Shown here: one piece after another, positions 26,201-33,945 of the stretch | How the letters are laid out: every line of letters begins with the position of its first letter | How positions within the stretch are numbered: the first letter of the stretch is position 1 | Source: Puniceicoccus vermicola | GTDB taxonomy: Bacteria; Verrucomicrobiota; Verrucomicrobiia; Opitutales; Puniceicoccaceae | Assembly (NCBI RefSeq): GCF_014230055.1 | Contig: NZ_JACHVA010000111.1 | Span: forward strand, 1 to 33,945 | Reading direction: 5' to 3' | Length of the DNA stretch: 33,945 nt | Notes under the pieces: model-generated | Databases searched by the model: none | Seen by the model: the letters and a program-made list of their open reading frames with translations, nothing else | Told to the model about the DNA's origin: nothing | Translations under genes and position numbers: made by a program

Positions 26201-27589
26201 GAGGTCTATGCGCCTATCGCCCAAGAATGGCTAATCGATCTTGAGACGAAACGCCTTGAATTTCTCGCGAAGAATGGAGCTGGCCCCTTTAGCACACTCG
26301 TATCCAGCAGAAATCTTCCTTACTCGGAGCGCGATCCCGATATGCTCTCCGAACAACTCGAATTGGCCGAAACCGCTCTGCAGCAATTTTCTCCCCAAAA
26401 CTCCGATTCCAGCAAAAGATGGGCCACAGCGAGTTTTGAGCGTCGCGCAGTCAAACCGAGGCGAGAGGCCCTCGCCCCCGATACTCCGCTCACGAGGCTG
26501 CCAATCACTACTGTGGCCGGCTTCCTTCCCGAACACATTGAACCCTTTCGGGGCCTCGCCGTTCTCGACAAGAATAAATCCCTCAGCATGAACCGTAAAT
26601 CGGGAGGAAATCAGAATATCTGGATCACTCTGCGGCGTGGAGGCTTCTTTGAAATCTCACCCCAAGGAACGGTCGCACGCTCCCTCAGGTTTCCCGGCGG
26701 GAATCAAAGAGGGATACTCTTCGCGGCAGACGATCAATACTTGATCGCCAGTTTTAACCACCCGGAATCCGGTATTAATGAGGTTTCCGCCTACAACTTT
26801 GCCTCAAAATCCTGGAAGATCCTCACCAAAGAGGAAAAAATCCCGCACGCAGTGACGCTCCATGGAGATTTCGCTTTGTTTATCTTTATACGGAGTCCGA
26901 AATCTGCCGACTCCATGGTCAAAGAAGAAAACACCACCTACTCTCTCGAACTCATCAATCTCACAACCAATGAACGCCACGTCCTGATTAGCAGTCGACG
27001 CGTACCACCTCAGTCTCCATTGGATAACGACTACCTCAAAATTTTGGGTAGACCTCCCGTTTTATTGTCCGATCACGAACTTTTTATCGAGAACTTCGTT
27101 TATCATTTACAGGCCCACACTTGGCGAAAGAGCTCCAACGAGGAACGCCAAAAAGTCAAAATACTCCGCACTCCGACTCATCTGTGGAACCTTGAGCCCT
27201 GGTTAGGGAGCCCCCAAACGCCGATCCACAACCCGAACACTGGGCTGTGGAAATTTCCAGTCCGTATTTCAGAGCCCACGATCCATGAAAGAACTGGCAA
27301 GCTCTTTTGGGATTCAAAAATGTACGACATAGACGTTCCCGTCCATCGAATCATCTTGCCCGGCGGAATCCCCGGACTCTCTGAAGCCGAAGTCGCAACA
27401 CTCACAGCGCCGGGATCCCTCCACTACGAAACGGTCCCCCAAGGTCTCCTCGCGTTCAATGATCGCATCGTCGCACTCATTCCAAAGGAAACGCTACTTC
27501 CCCATATTCTTCAAAGGCTCGAAGATCTGAACGTCCCGAAAAAAGACGACGCACCCCGACAGCCAACAGCAACCTCTACATCACGATAA
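23219..27589 (+). CDS. Giant exported ankyrin / double CsgG-like / TPR / propeller protein, copy 2 (divergent)
   Basis: A 1456-aa protein with a basic N-terminus and signal segment (FAKILFAVVASLSPICLTAES, cleavage near TA-ES, about residue 38). The ankyrin repeats at about 48-320 are clearer than in the other copies (ALRWLLENGADVET, ALHVLLDHGADPNAV, CVEVLLQAGADPQALDNAAI). A CsgG-like domain lies at about 372-470 (VTLAVITRSDG, INLVEREELRLLNREQ, GADAAVFL) and a second at about 500-600 (LVSLPNLIPS, LHVLDRSELQRLSLEKGL, LVIDGGLE). A TPR-like pair at 636-665 (YFAQARTAFDSHIWSEAHAL), a long helical region and a C-terminal propeller-like part follow, with RRVPPQSPLD at about 1260 and WRKSSNEE. The last 100 residues differ from the other copies. 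Codons end in C more often than in copies 1 and 3. Its stop is 5 bases from the stop of copy 3, tail to tail. Function unknown. Confidence 0.8.
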   Translation: MIRKPSVRSHSARPPHFKGFAKILFAVVASLSPICLTAESNLPSPRQVHIDFLEGIMSGDIAAMQRAFAAGATLEDASEFGGKPPISYAIQYNQIEALRWLLENGADVETFCYSPNPQDSLLNRVSPLTLAITLQRQEIIQELLRQDASIKAIEGSTRSPAHAALAVGGPQLLQQLEQLGVNWKAPLSDRRHPLMWAILNNNVEAIEFLVDGIADPNAPLNNGNFPLAEAAAIGNPDALHVLLDHGADPNAVSKNKPMIRYAQPLPHTALINAIRRNSQACVEVLLQAGADPQALDNAAIKWADLLGHQNIYELLLKNGAPKPAPYAFLDLPQFRGVERASARRKSSSANRPLLSAITRTPEGSPLTPEEPVTLAVITRSDGTEEVAELLGVGLSEVPGINLVEREELRLLNREQVISKSTFFDPSTAARSGQLEGADAAVFLTRTADAIELRTVAASSGLVLHNTTLSTSAFNEETVQQLVRSVAHATHRLSDDLSEQLLVSLPNLIPSRSTPEGDRLTRRISSGLAMVLGAQPNLHVLDRSELQRLSLEKGLNSDVAEFFQSGLVIDGGLEFAVDGTDSLILNLRARSLDGTEIASTSTPGLMSGPSKLVIEATSSLLTQLRNTDPVVTGDTSEASAYFAQARTAFDSHIWSEAHALLQAAEGLGQTGDDFLKFRILTICKLFQSDLRNVQRWQNETGKSELDILVRCAPLEFLPDPFISRQSGDYLELALELLDLSAPIIYSDKKPTPTEQIFWGYLPEVFESANTPLELMLSLSDQQAYPEEIAELRSKLLHQTEVVIQKAEDWQFTQVYCRLILLRARLLRYWITDENEVIEQTLQTVAEAHELAPPYILHTLINEIVGEGYLFYFPRLIGSRISTFNGRLAAALATSDYPHARWQGATKMLKWDRGFKNHLRWTEIIADFFDELYVYDPSPEGLLLFDEPYLLQSADYDASKPPRSDEPWYQHPPDTMHHYQPIFYHVHPDPDSNRSKEVYAPIAQEWLIDLETKRLEFLAKNGAGPFSTLVSSRNLPYSERDPDMLSEQLELAETALQQFSPQNSDSSKRWATASFERRAVKPRREALAPDTPLTRLPITTVAGFLPEHIEPFRGLAVLDKNKSLSMNRKSGGNQNIWITLRRGGFFEISPQGTVARSLRFPGGNQRGILFAADDQYLIASFNHPESGINEVSAYNFASKSWKILTKEEKIPHAVTLHGDFALFIFIRSPKSADSMVKEENTTYSLELINLTTNERHVLISSRRVPPQSPLDNDYLKILGRPPVLLSDHELFIENFVYHLQAHTWRKSSNEERQKVKILRTPTHLWNLEPWLGSPQTPIHNPNTGLWKFPVRISEPTIHERTGKLFWDSKMYDIDVPVHRIILPGGIPGLSEAEVATLTAPGSLHYETVPQGLLAFNDRIVALIPKETLLPHILQRLEDLNVPKKDDAPRQPTATSTSR

Positions 27590-27594
27590 ATCCG

Positions 27595-30500
27595 CTATTC
27601 AGGCGTTTCGGCGAGTGGAAAATAGAAATCCCATGCGTGCTCCATGATCGCTTCGACCTCCTCAGGGGTATAGATGGTAAAACCGACGGGGCTACTTGCC
27701 AAAATAGCGCCGTTGTTGCTTACGTGAAAACCGAGCTTGGATAAAATCGGGCGTTCGATCCATTTATTGATTGCTTTCCATTGCTCAGGAAAAATCTCTC
27801 TTGTTTCTGGCTCGTAGAAAAAAGGGATTTTCAATTGATGCTGGGCAGTGAAGTCGGGTCGTAGCGGTTGGTGTTCTTGAACCACCGAGTTCGATGGGGT
27901 TCTGGCGTGAAAATCAAGATAGTCGTCATCGTCTTGAAAACGTGGAAAATGTGGAATTGCGTAGATCATGCCTCGGAATTCGAGCTCAAAACTATAATGA
28001 TTACGCTTTAGGGGATCGGCATTTGCATGCTTGATTTCTTCGCGATTCGCACGCCGCCATTTCCCGGTTTTAAGGTCGATAATTTGTTTTTTTGCTATAA
28101 GAAACTCGTCGCCTTTCAGGGGGTCGATTCTGGTCAAATCGAATTGTTCCTCCTGGTCCAAGGGCGAGATCGGCGGGACCCGTCGGGTGTCTACCAGAAC
28201 CTCTTCGTCGCCCGTGATGAGATCGTGCTGCACAATCACTCTATATCCGGAATGGTTTACTGGGCTCCAACCTCCTCCTCCGCCCGTCACCCATTCTCTG
28301 TCTTTGTGTATGGAGAAAACTAAATAATTCTTCTCCAATCCTGTATCGATTACCAAACCCTCGTGCTCAAGTACGCTCCAAGTTCCATGGTTACGGTTCA
28401 GAATTGCATGCCAGGATGTGTCTTTTGACCGGCCGAAGTCTGAATGATCAAAAGATGCTATGACATAATCCGGAGTGATATGCAGAAACTCTGTCGCGCC
28501 CATGATACTGAACTGGTCGGGGAATTTGAAGAAATTTTCGAGATGGCCTTTAGGGTTTAGTTGAAGGACACCAAATCTGTATAGATTGATCCAATAGGAA
28601 CCATCACGAAAGGCAAAGAACACGACGAAACTCGAAAAACCTCGGGGATCATCAATGTAGTCAGATAATTCCTTGGCTGTGACAAAAGAATCCGTCGCTT
28701 TGATACCCTGAAGAGTGGGTTGCTTTAGACTTTCTCGTTCAGAGATCGATTCCCTTCGTCTGATCTCTTCATGAATAGGACTACTATTGTCCGTTAAAAG
28801 AAGTGGGCTGTAAAATAGCTTCCGTTCTGATTCGTCTGTAATCTCATTTAGTATTTCATTGTAAATACGTGCGGTCTTGTCTCTCCAACCCTCCAAGGTT
28901 GCAAGGGGATAGATTCGTAAGTGGCTTGCCGGCACAAGTTCATGTGGCCGAAATCGAGACCGTCCGGCCTCTATCGCGGGGTAAAGATTTTGCCAGTATT
29001 GGGCGAGGCGTTGCAATCGGGAATTGATAACGATCTCGTCTCTTTGGATACCTTCTTGGTCCAGAGCAAATTCTGGAAGCAAGTTGTGCACCGATTTGAA
29101 AGTAAGAGCAGACCGTTGTCCTGTAGGATGGATCTCCTGAGGCATCCTAAACATGGTTTCTCGGGGAGGCAGAAAGCGATCCGCACTAAGATGCCAACCA
29201 ATGTTAAAAAACTTACGCCCCGCTCCTCCCAATTCCAAAGGATCATGAGATGGTCTTATAAGGGAGAAATTGACAAAATCACCCGCAAATTCACGTTTGC
29301 GAAAATCCGTTTCCACTGCCTCGTTTAGCCTCCGCCACTGTTCCATTAGAGATTGCGGCGAGTTCGATTGTTGGTGTCTTTTGATGTTACGGTTGCTTCT
29401 GTTCAGATAGTTGACGAGTAGATGGACATGAGGATATTCGCTTTGCTGCATTCTTTTTAAATAACGACTCCAGAAAGTCATGGCATATGATGCTCTTGCT
29501 ACAGGAATGAACATGCCGTAAGCACTCTCCAATTCGTTGAAAAACGGGTAAAGAAAAGCTTCCAGCTCGGGCTCATGAATTCTGTCAAAAACTTGATCCA
29601 TCTCGCGCATGGCCTCCGCCTCGTCGTCCGTCCAGTAAGGGATCGAAGCAAAGCGCATGATCAGCAGTTCTCCTTGAAGCAATCTCAGATCCTTCTTTCC
29701 CGCCCAATCGATGGCTGTTTCGGAGAGTGAGTCCAACCGATTTCGCAGTGCGGAGATTTGCTGACCATGATGATTCCGATTCGAGAGCGGCGAGAGCAAT
29801 TCGAGGACCGAATTCGCATTGTAGAAAGCATACGGAAGATAACTCAGATCGTTGATATCGCCTTTCTTGGTCGCTTGATTTCTCCGAAGGCAAACTTCCA
29901 CTTGATCCAGCAGGAGATTGGCAATGTCGATTAGATCTTCGACTTCCGAATCATAGGCGAATCCGGAGAGGGAATAAGCGGGCCAAGTCAAATACTCCAA
30001 ATAACTCAAATCTATTTCTAGATTATTGATCGTAACCAGTTGGTTTCGCACCTCCATTAGACTGCGAATGCATGATCGGATCGTCGCATCCCATAGATCT
30101 TTCTTTTCGTAACCGAGGGCCGAGGCGGTGCGGAACGAGGCCAACGCATATCCGAATAAACCGGCTCGGTGCGCTTCCAGCCCCCGCTCGAAAAAGAGGC
30201 GCCCTTCGGTGTCCGTTTCATCAGAATCAAGACTTGTGATATCGCGATCCAAAAGGGCTTCTACAATCGCTTCGACCATAGGTTGTGGATTCTCAATATC
30301 GGCTTCCAAGACGATCCTTTCCTCCTCCCTTCCCAGACCGCGTTGCAGCCGAATCTCGAGGATAAGTTGCTCTGGATCCTCCGCCCGGTCCATGAACCCG
30401 TCAATTACCCAAGCCGAACGAAAGAACTCGGATGTTTTCTGGGCCAGTCCCTGTTCAAGGGTTAAGCGCTGAAGCTCATTCCGATCCAACAGAAAGATGT

Positions 30501-32079
30501 TGGGTTCTTTCCCCAGTCGATAGCCCAGCAGAACGGCGAGCTGGTCGGCGAGACTCTCTAGTCCACTCGATCCGTTCGTGCCGATCCGCGGAATGGAGAC
30601 AAGAAGGGCATCCTCTCCCGTCACGCGAAGACGAGCTTCATTGTTCCGCACACCTTTTTCAACCACCTCCTTCGTCCAAGAGTCGAAATCCGATTCCCCC
30701 GTGTAGAAGTACGTCGCAAGGATCAATCCGGTCGCCGTTGAGACGATTCTCGCTTCGATAGTAGCCTCTATTTTTCTAAGATAGAGTATGGCATCGGCCC
30801 CCGTAAGCGCACCCAATTCGGAGGCGACCTCACTTGCAAATTCGGCCCGGAGGCTGCGTTCACCCATCAGGACCCGCAGTTGGGATCGATCCACAAGAGT
30901 AATGTCAGGTGTCTTCGATAAGGTCGCTTCCAACAAAAGGGCCGGGTCGTCAAGTCCCTCGCTTAGCTGGATAATTCCAACCTTGATGGGCCTTCCGTCG
31001 GGCTGCAGCACCGAGTCATCATTCTCGCTTTGCAGAGAATTGAGGATCGAACCAAGCTCCCAGGAGTAGTTTTCGCGTTTCACGGGACGATTCTCATTCG
31101 ATGCAGAAAGCAAATAAGTGAATGGCTCGTAATCGAAGAATGCGAAAGGTTCCGGCTCTTCCGCTCCAGCGGCAAGCAAGCGATCATAAATAGCTTTGTT
31201 CCCCAACGCGTCGGCCCAAAGAATCGCCGCATTATCATTCGCGCCCGGATCGACGCCGGCTTCCAGGAAACGCTCCACCATGGAAAGGTTGTGAGCCATA
31301 ACCGCAGATACCAAAGGACTTCCTAATTCAAAGCGTACGCCCCGTAACGAAACGCCCTCATGCATGCCTTGATCGAGGCTGAGCCCTTTCTCGATAAGCT
31401 TCTCGAGTGCAATCTCATTGTCGTAATAGACTGCGACTGAAACGATCGACGGGTGGATCCTCGCCCAGTTTCTCCGCAGTAGAAAATCTACCATTTCATT
31501 ATTATGATTGATGATGGCGTGTTCGAGAACCTCTGCGTACATTCGCTGACTTTGCGGGAGGAGGCCGATCTCCACACAGTATTCCAAAAGCTCAGGATCG
31601 GCTCGCGAGATCTGCTCGGGCCAATCACTACCCCTCTGTCGATATCCCAAAATCTCTTCCACAGCCTCCGAACCTTCACGGACGTAGAGTTGCAGGGTTT
31701 CCAAGTTGCTCTGGAGTGCAGCCCCAAAATCTTCTGTGACCGGCGATCGTCCGTCGCTCCGTGAACTCCAATCGTAACCTCGATCCGCCAGAAGCTCCAT
31801 GATTTCAGGCTGTTCAGCGCTGATGGCGTGCCACATCAGTGTGTGGTAGTCCCCGTCGATCTGACCGACCGGTATCCCCTTGTCGAGTCCGGCGATCACT
31901 CCCTCGGCATTGCCGAGGCGGATCGCATAAATCAGATCGATGAAATCATCCTCAGTGATTTCCGAGGAGGCTTCCACGGAGAGGGACTGCAGTGCCGCAC
32001 ACAACGCCACGAGCCTCAGCAATGAGTTCAATATCTTCGAAAAAAATGGGGGGACAGACTTAAACTTGGGATGATTCAT
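27595..32079 (-). CDS. Giant exported ankyrin / double CsgG-like / TPR / propeller protein, copy 3
   Basis: A 1494-aa close relative of copy 1. Signal segment: FFSKILNSLLRLVALCAALQ, cleavage near VEA-SSE (about residue 38). Ankyrin-type repeats span about 45-305 and again end in AAILWADALGNKAIYDRLLA. CsgG-like domain I is about 365-465 (IKVGIIQLSEG, ITLVDRSQLRVLMGERSL, GADAILYL). Domain II is about 490-600 (LLVSIPRIGTNGSSGL, IFLLDRNELQRLTLEQGL, WVIDGFMD). The TPR-like part is about 627-655 (LFFERGLEAHRAGLFGYALA). The long helical region includes RSIPYWTDDEAEA, which has a near-identical counterpart in copy 1. The C-terminal part has RRVPPISPLD at about 1299, WRRANREE, and the same GFTIYT.EE.EAIMEHAWD ending. 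The start is ATG 32079; no clear ribosome binding site. Its 3' end carries the same 13 bases across the stop codon as copy 1. Function unknown. Confidence 0.8.
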   Translation of the reverse strand: MNHPKFKSVPPFFSKILNSLLRLVALCAALQSLSVEASSEITEDDFIDLIYAIRLGNAEGVIAGLDKGIPVGQIDGDYHTLMWHAISAEQPEIMELLADRGYDWSSRSDGRSPVTEDFGAALQSNLETLQLYVREGSEAVEEILGYRQRGSDWPEQISRADPELLEYCVEIGLLPQSQRMYAEVLEHAIINHNNEMVDFLLRRNWARIHPSIVSVAVYYDNEIALEKLIEKGLSLDQGMHEGVSLRGVRFELGSPLVSAVMAHNLSMVERFLEAGVDPGANDNAAILWADALGNKAIYDRLLAAGAEEPEPFAFFDYEPFTYLLSASNENRPVKRENYSWELGSILNSLQSENDDSVLQPDGRPIKVGIIQLSEGLDDPALLLEATLSKTPDITLVDRSQLRVLMGERSLRAEFASEVASELGALTGADAILYLRKIEATIEARIVSTATGLILATYFYTGESDFDSWTKEVVEKGVRNNEARLRVTGEDALLVSIPRIGTNGSSGLESLADQLAVLLGYRLGKEPNIFLLDRNELQRLTLEQGLAQKTSEFFRSAWVIDGFMDRAEDPEQLILEIRLQRGLGREEERIVLEADIENPQPMVEAIVEALLDRDITSLDSDETDTEGRLFFERGLEAHRAGLFGYALASFRTASALGYEKKDLWDATIRSCIRSLMEVRNQLVTINNLEIDLSYLEYLTWPAYSLSGFAYDSEVEDLIDIANLLLDQVEVCLRRNQATKKGDINDLSYLPYAFYNANSVLELLSPLSNRNHHGQQISALRNRLDSLSETAIDWAGKKDLRLLQGELLIMRFASIPYWTDDEAEAMREMDQVFDRIHEPELEAFLYPFFNELESAYGMFIPVARASYAMTFWSRYLKRMQQSEYPHVHLLVNYLNRSNRNIKRHQQSNSPQSLMEQWRRLNEAVETDFRKREFAGDFVNFSLIRPSHDPLELGGAGRKFFNIGWHLSADRFLPPRETMFRMPQEIHPTGQRSALTFKSVHNLLPEFALDQEGIQRDEIVINSRLQRLAQYWQNLYPAIEAGRSRFRPHELVPASHLRIYPLATLEGWRDKTARIYNEILNEITDESERKLFYSPLLLTDNSSPIHEEIRRRESISERESLKQPTLQGIKATDSFVTAKELSDYIDDPRGFSSFVVFFAFRDGSYWINLYRFGVLQLNPKGHLENFFKFPDQFSIMGATEFLHITPDYVIASFDHSDFGRSKDTSWHAILNRNHGTWSVLEHEGLVIDTGLEKNYLVFSIHKDREWVTGGGGGWSPVNHSGYRVIVQHDLITGDEEVLVDTRRVPPISPLDQEEQFDLTRIDPLKGDEFLIAKKQIIDLKTGKWRRANREEIKHANADPLKRNHYSFELEFRGMIYAIPHFPRFQDDDDYLDFHARTPSNSVVQEHQPLRPDFTAQHQLKIPFFYEPETREIFPEQWKAINKWIERPILSKLGFHVSNNGAILASSPVGFTIYTPEEVEAIMEHAWDFYFPLAETPE

Positions 32080-32214
32080 TCGGGGAATAATGGAAATCTC
32101 GACTCCACGCTAGATTGTCCTGATTTCCGCGCAATCTTCAAATGGGATTGATGTGGCACTGCGGAGTTGTAGCTATCTACATCGGCAGCCAAAGGCATTG
32201 ATCATGGTCAATCG
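32080..32214. other. Upstream region of giant gene 3 and downstream region of the glycosyltransferase gene
   Basis: The stretch must carry the promoter of copy 3 on the minus strand, not recognisable by eye. A weak inverted repeat, attga at 32197-32201 and tcaat at 32208-32212, could help terminate the glycosyltransferase transcript but has no T run. Confidence 0.3.
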
Positions 32215-33426
32215 TCAAGCGCCGTCGCTCAATCGATTCTTCGCTTCGATCCAGCGACTCATGAATTCCGTGCTGCGGTGCCGATGGTGGCGCAGCATAC
32301 GGCCGATGAAGTGATTTTGGCGGCTTTCGGCGTCCAGGGATTCTATTTGCTGGATCAGCCTAGGCTTCCAATTCTGGGCCAGGAAACGCTCTTCAACAAT
32401 CCGATAGCCCTGCCGCTGCACCCTTTCCCATCTCTCCGGATGGGTGTAGACCTCTACTGCGGTTTGGGCAAAACCGGGCGCATCCGCTTGGATCGGGCAG
32501 CCCCAGTCAATTGGGCCGTTCATCGATTCGGCCGCAATCGGTGTCACCACCGTCGGCGTGCCGGAACAAAAGCCGTCCGCGACCTTCCCCTTCTGCCCGG
32601 CCCCAAAACGGAGGGGCGCTAAATTCACCCGGTAGCGTTCGAGCGTATGCAACGCATCCCCGGCCCGACCGCAAAAGTGAATCCCCTTCGCGGGGTTCTC
32701 CAGTTGGCGTGCCTTACCCGGCTCATAGGAGCCGTAGAGGTGGAGGGCTGCGTCGGGCAATTGCTGACGAAGGATCGGCCAGATTTCGGCACAGCACCAG
32801 CGAACGGCATCCCAGTTGGGGGCATGGAGGTAATTGCCGATCATGACAAAATCTTTCCGGTCCTCGTAGGTGGACGTCGAGGGAACCGGCGCCTCCAACA
32901 TCAGAGGCAGATAACTCAGCTGCGTGGCGGGCACTTGAAAGACCGATTGCAGGCATTCGATCTCGAACTCGGAAATCATCAGGCTCAGATCCGAGCGAAA
33001 GATCGCGGCAATCTCGCGGAGTGCCACGTCATTGAAAAGATTCAGGGCCCCACCCTCCTTCAACTGCTGCTCCCGGGCTTCCCGTAAGCAATGGAGATCG
33101 ATGGTATCGAGAACGCGCAACGCCTCCGGACAGGCTTTTTCAATCCGCCAGCCGAACTGCTCCTCCGTCATATAGCGGTCGAACACCACGAAGTCGGGCG
33201 CCAGCGCTTGGGCCCACTCATCGAAAGCGTCGTCATTGACCTGAATTTTCGCGGTCGACACCCCCTTTTCCACCAAATCGACGGAATGCTCGTTCGGCTG
33301 CGCCGACGTCGCAAAAGTCACCGACCACCCGGCCTCCAAAAAAGCCTCGATCAGCCCCAAAGTCCGCGCGCCCGCCGCACTCGAGCGAGGCTCCGGCCAA
33401 ACTTTACCGATGACTAAGACTTTCAT
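32215..33426 (-). CDS. GT4-like glycosyltransferase
   Basis: A 403-aa GT-B-fold glycosyltransferase, expected to transfer a sugar from a nucleotide-sugar donor onto a glycan or lipid acceptor in the cytoplasm. I start it at ATG 33426 (MKVLVIGKVWPEPRSSAAG), the canonical first Rossmann strand; the open frame reaches 33510, but the extra 28 residues are not family-like. The N-terminal half includes the acceptor-side segment GARTLGLIEAFLEAGWSVTFAT and DFVVFDRYM. The C-terminal half has the donor-site elements DFVMIGNYLHAPNWDAV, LHLYGSYEPG and the GT4 motif APLRFGAGQKGKVADGFCSG followed by TPTVVTPIAAE, plus a C-terminal helix typical of the family. It stands alone here, so neither donor nor acceptor can be guessed. 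Cell-envelope or exopolysaccharide synthesis is the usual context. Confidence 0.86.
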   Translation of the reverse strand: MKVLVIGKVWPEPRSSAAGARTLGLIEAFLEAGWSVTFATSAQPNEHSVDLVEKGVSTAKIQVNDDAFDEWAQALAPDFVVFDRYMTEEQFGWRIEKACPEALRVLDTIDLHCLREAREQQLKEGGALNLFNDVALREIAAIFRSDLSLMISEFEIECLQSVFQVPATQLSYLPLMLEAPVPSTSTYEDRKDFVMIGNYLHAPNWDAVRWCCAEIWPILRQQLPDAALHLYGSYEPGKARQLENPAKGIHFCGRAGDALHTLERYRVNLAPLRFGAGQKGKVADGFCSGTPTVVTPIAAESMNGPIDWGCPIQADAPGFAQTAVEVYTHPERWERVQRQGYRIVEERFLAQNWKPRLIQQIESLDAESRQNHFIGRMLRHHRHRSTEFMSRWIEAKNRLSDGA

Positions 33427-33681
33427 TGAATGATTAAGATCCAGCAGAGCTGAAAACCGCTTATAGCTCGCTGATGACCAATGGATAGGCGATCGGATGA
33501 ACCGGAACAAGGGCTGTTTCTCGATTTCGGGATAAGTTTATCGAGACAAAGAATCAGCCCACAACCGCGCAAAAAATAAGGTTCATCGTCGATTGGCGGG
33601 AAAGAAGTAGCAAAGAAGCGGAATCGAAGTTAACTGATGTTGTAACTACACTAACATCAATCACTTCAAAACCGCTTCAAC
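33427..33681. mobile_element. Flank and probable left end of an ISL3-family element
   Basis: The sequence from about 33580 (ggttcatcgtcgattggcgg) has the look of an ISL3-type terminal repeat, but the right end lies outside the window so it cannot be confirmed. A perfect 7-base hairpin (tgatgtt at 33635-33641, aacatca at 33653-33659) lies between this and the transposase ATG and may limit read-through into the transposase. The first part is the upstream region of the glycosyltransferase gene. Confidence 0.4.
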
Positions 33682-33945
33682 ATGAAGTCTGTACTATGTT
33701 CCCTGTTTTGGGAAGGCTACACTTTGTATAAACACAAGCATCTGGGAAAAGGGCATTTGTTGTTCATCCTAGAGGCCCTAAACGATCCGGTCTGTGGAGG
33801 TTGTGGGCAGAGTTGCCGGAGGATTCACGACCAGTCGCTGCGCCGTATTAGCGACTGTGATCTGTTGGATCAGCGGTTAAGTCTGGAGTTGAGTGTCCGT
33901 CGGGTTCGCTGCGGGCGCTGCGGGACGAAGACCGAACGCATTGCG
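33682..33945 (+). CDS. ISL3 family transposase, 3' end outside window
   Basis: The first 88 codons of a transposase, open to the last base of the window. It begins MKSVLCSLFWEGYTLYK. A zinc-binding domain follows, with Cys38 and Cys41 in CGGCG and Cys77 and Cys80 in VRCGRCG, separated by RRIHDQSLRRISDCDLLDQR and LSLELSVRR. Two CxxC pairs spaced by a D-x-x-x-R-R segment are the zf-ISL3 signature found at the N-terminus of ISL3 transposases; the catalytic DDE domain would lie to the right. The start ATG 33682 follows a short hairpin. Whether the element is intact cannot be seen. Confidence 0.87.
   Translation, partial: MKSVLCSLFWEGYTLYKHKHLGKGHLLFILEALNDPVCGGCGQSCRRIHDQSLRRISDCDLLDQRLSLELSVRRVRCGRCGTKTERIA

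Noticed and set aside
1-33945. CRISPR array, rRNA or complete tRNA genes
   Set aside because: I found no regularly spaced direct repeats and no rRNA- or tRNA-like sequence on reading the window by eye.

Overview
The window looks like a chromosomal segment of a marine-type Verrucomicrobiota bacterium, probably of the Opitutales/Puniceicoccales group. The grounds are a Verru_Chthon-cassette-A-type protein, a PEP-CTERM protein with an autotransporter-type beta-strand repeat, a LacI-type regulator embedded among sulfatase and beta-propeller glycosidase genes, and intergenic repeats of the CACGGAG/CACAGAG type. This is inferred from protein families; no rRNA or other phylogenetic marker is present.

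Layout. (1) Bases 1-752 hold the 3' part of an IS5/IS427-type transposase that runs off the left edge, followed by a strong hairpin. (2) Bases 966-4855 (+) encode a pilin-like Verru_Chthon cassette A protein and a small exported protein, probably one operon. (3) Bases 4880-14216 form a polysaccharide-utilisation cluster. It contains a GH130-like propeller enzyme coupled by ATGA overlap to a sulfatase (-), a divergent GH43/GH117-like propeller enzyme (+), a LacI-family regulator (-), a secreted GH50-like glycoside hydrolase with a C-terminal CBM9-like module (-), and a PEP-CTERM/autotransporter-repeat protein (-). A shared CTGATACA core lies upstream of the regulator (twice) and in the divergent glycosidase promoter, so it is a candidate operator. 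The secreted hydrolase would act outside the cell; the sulfatase and propeller enzymes have no signal peptide and would act inside. A sulfated galactan such as agar or porphyran is a plausible but unproven substrate.

(4) Near 14.8 kb a truncated IS4 (DUF4372) transposase fragment marks a boundary. To its right base composition becomes visibly more GC-rich, and about 725 bases are non-coding and repeat-bearing. (5) Bases 15.5-32.1 kb hold an exported-protein island: an outer-membrane-barrel-like protein, an unknown exported protein translationally coupled to a stand-alone CsgG-like protein, and three very large paralogous exported proteins (1484, 1456 and 1494 aa). All three share one architecture: signal peptide, ankyrin repeats, two successive CsgG-like domains, a TPR-like helical segment, a long helical region and a C-terminal propeller-like region with an invariant RRVPPxSPLD motif. 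I did not recognise this architecture as a described system, and it is the most interesting content here. The first and third copies are close relatives in the same orientation and share a 13-base match across their stop codons; the middle copy is divergent and inverted.

(6) Bases 32215-33426 (-) encode a GT4-like glycosyltransferase. An ISL3-type transposase begins at 33682 and runs off the right edge.
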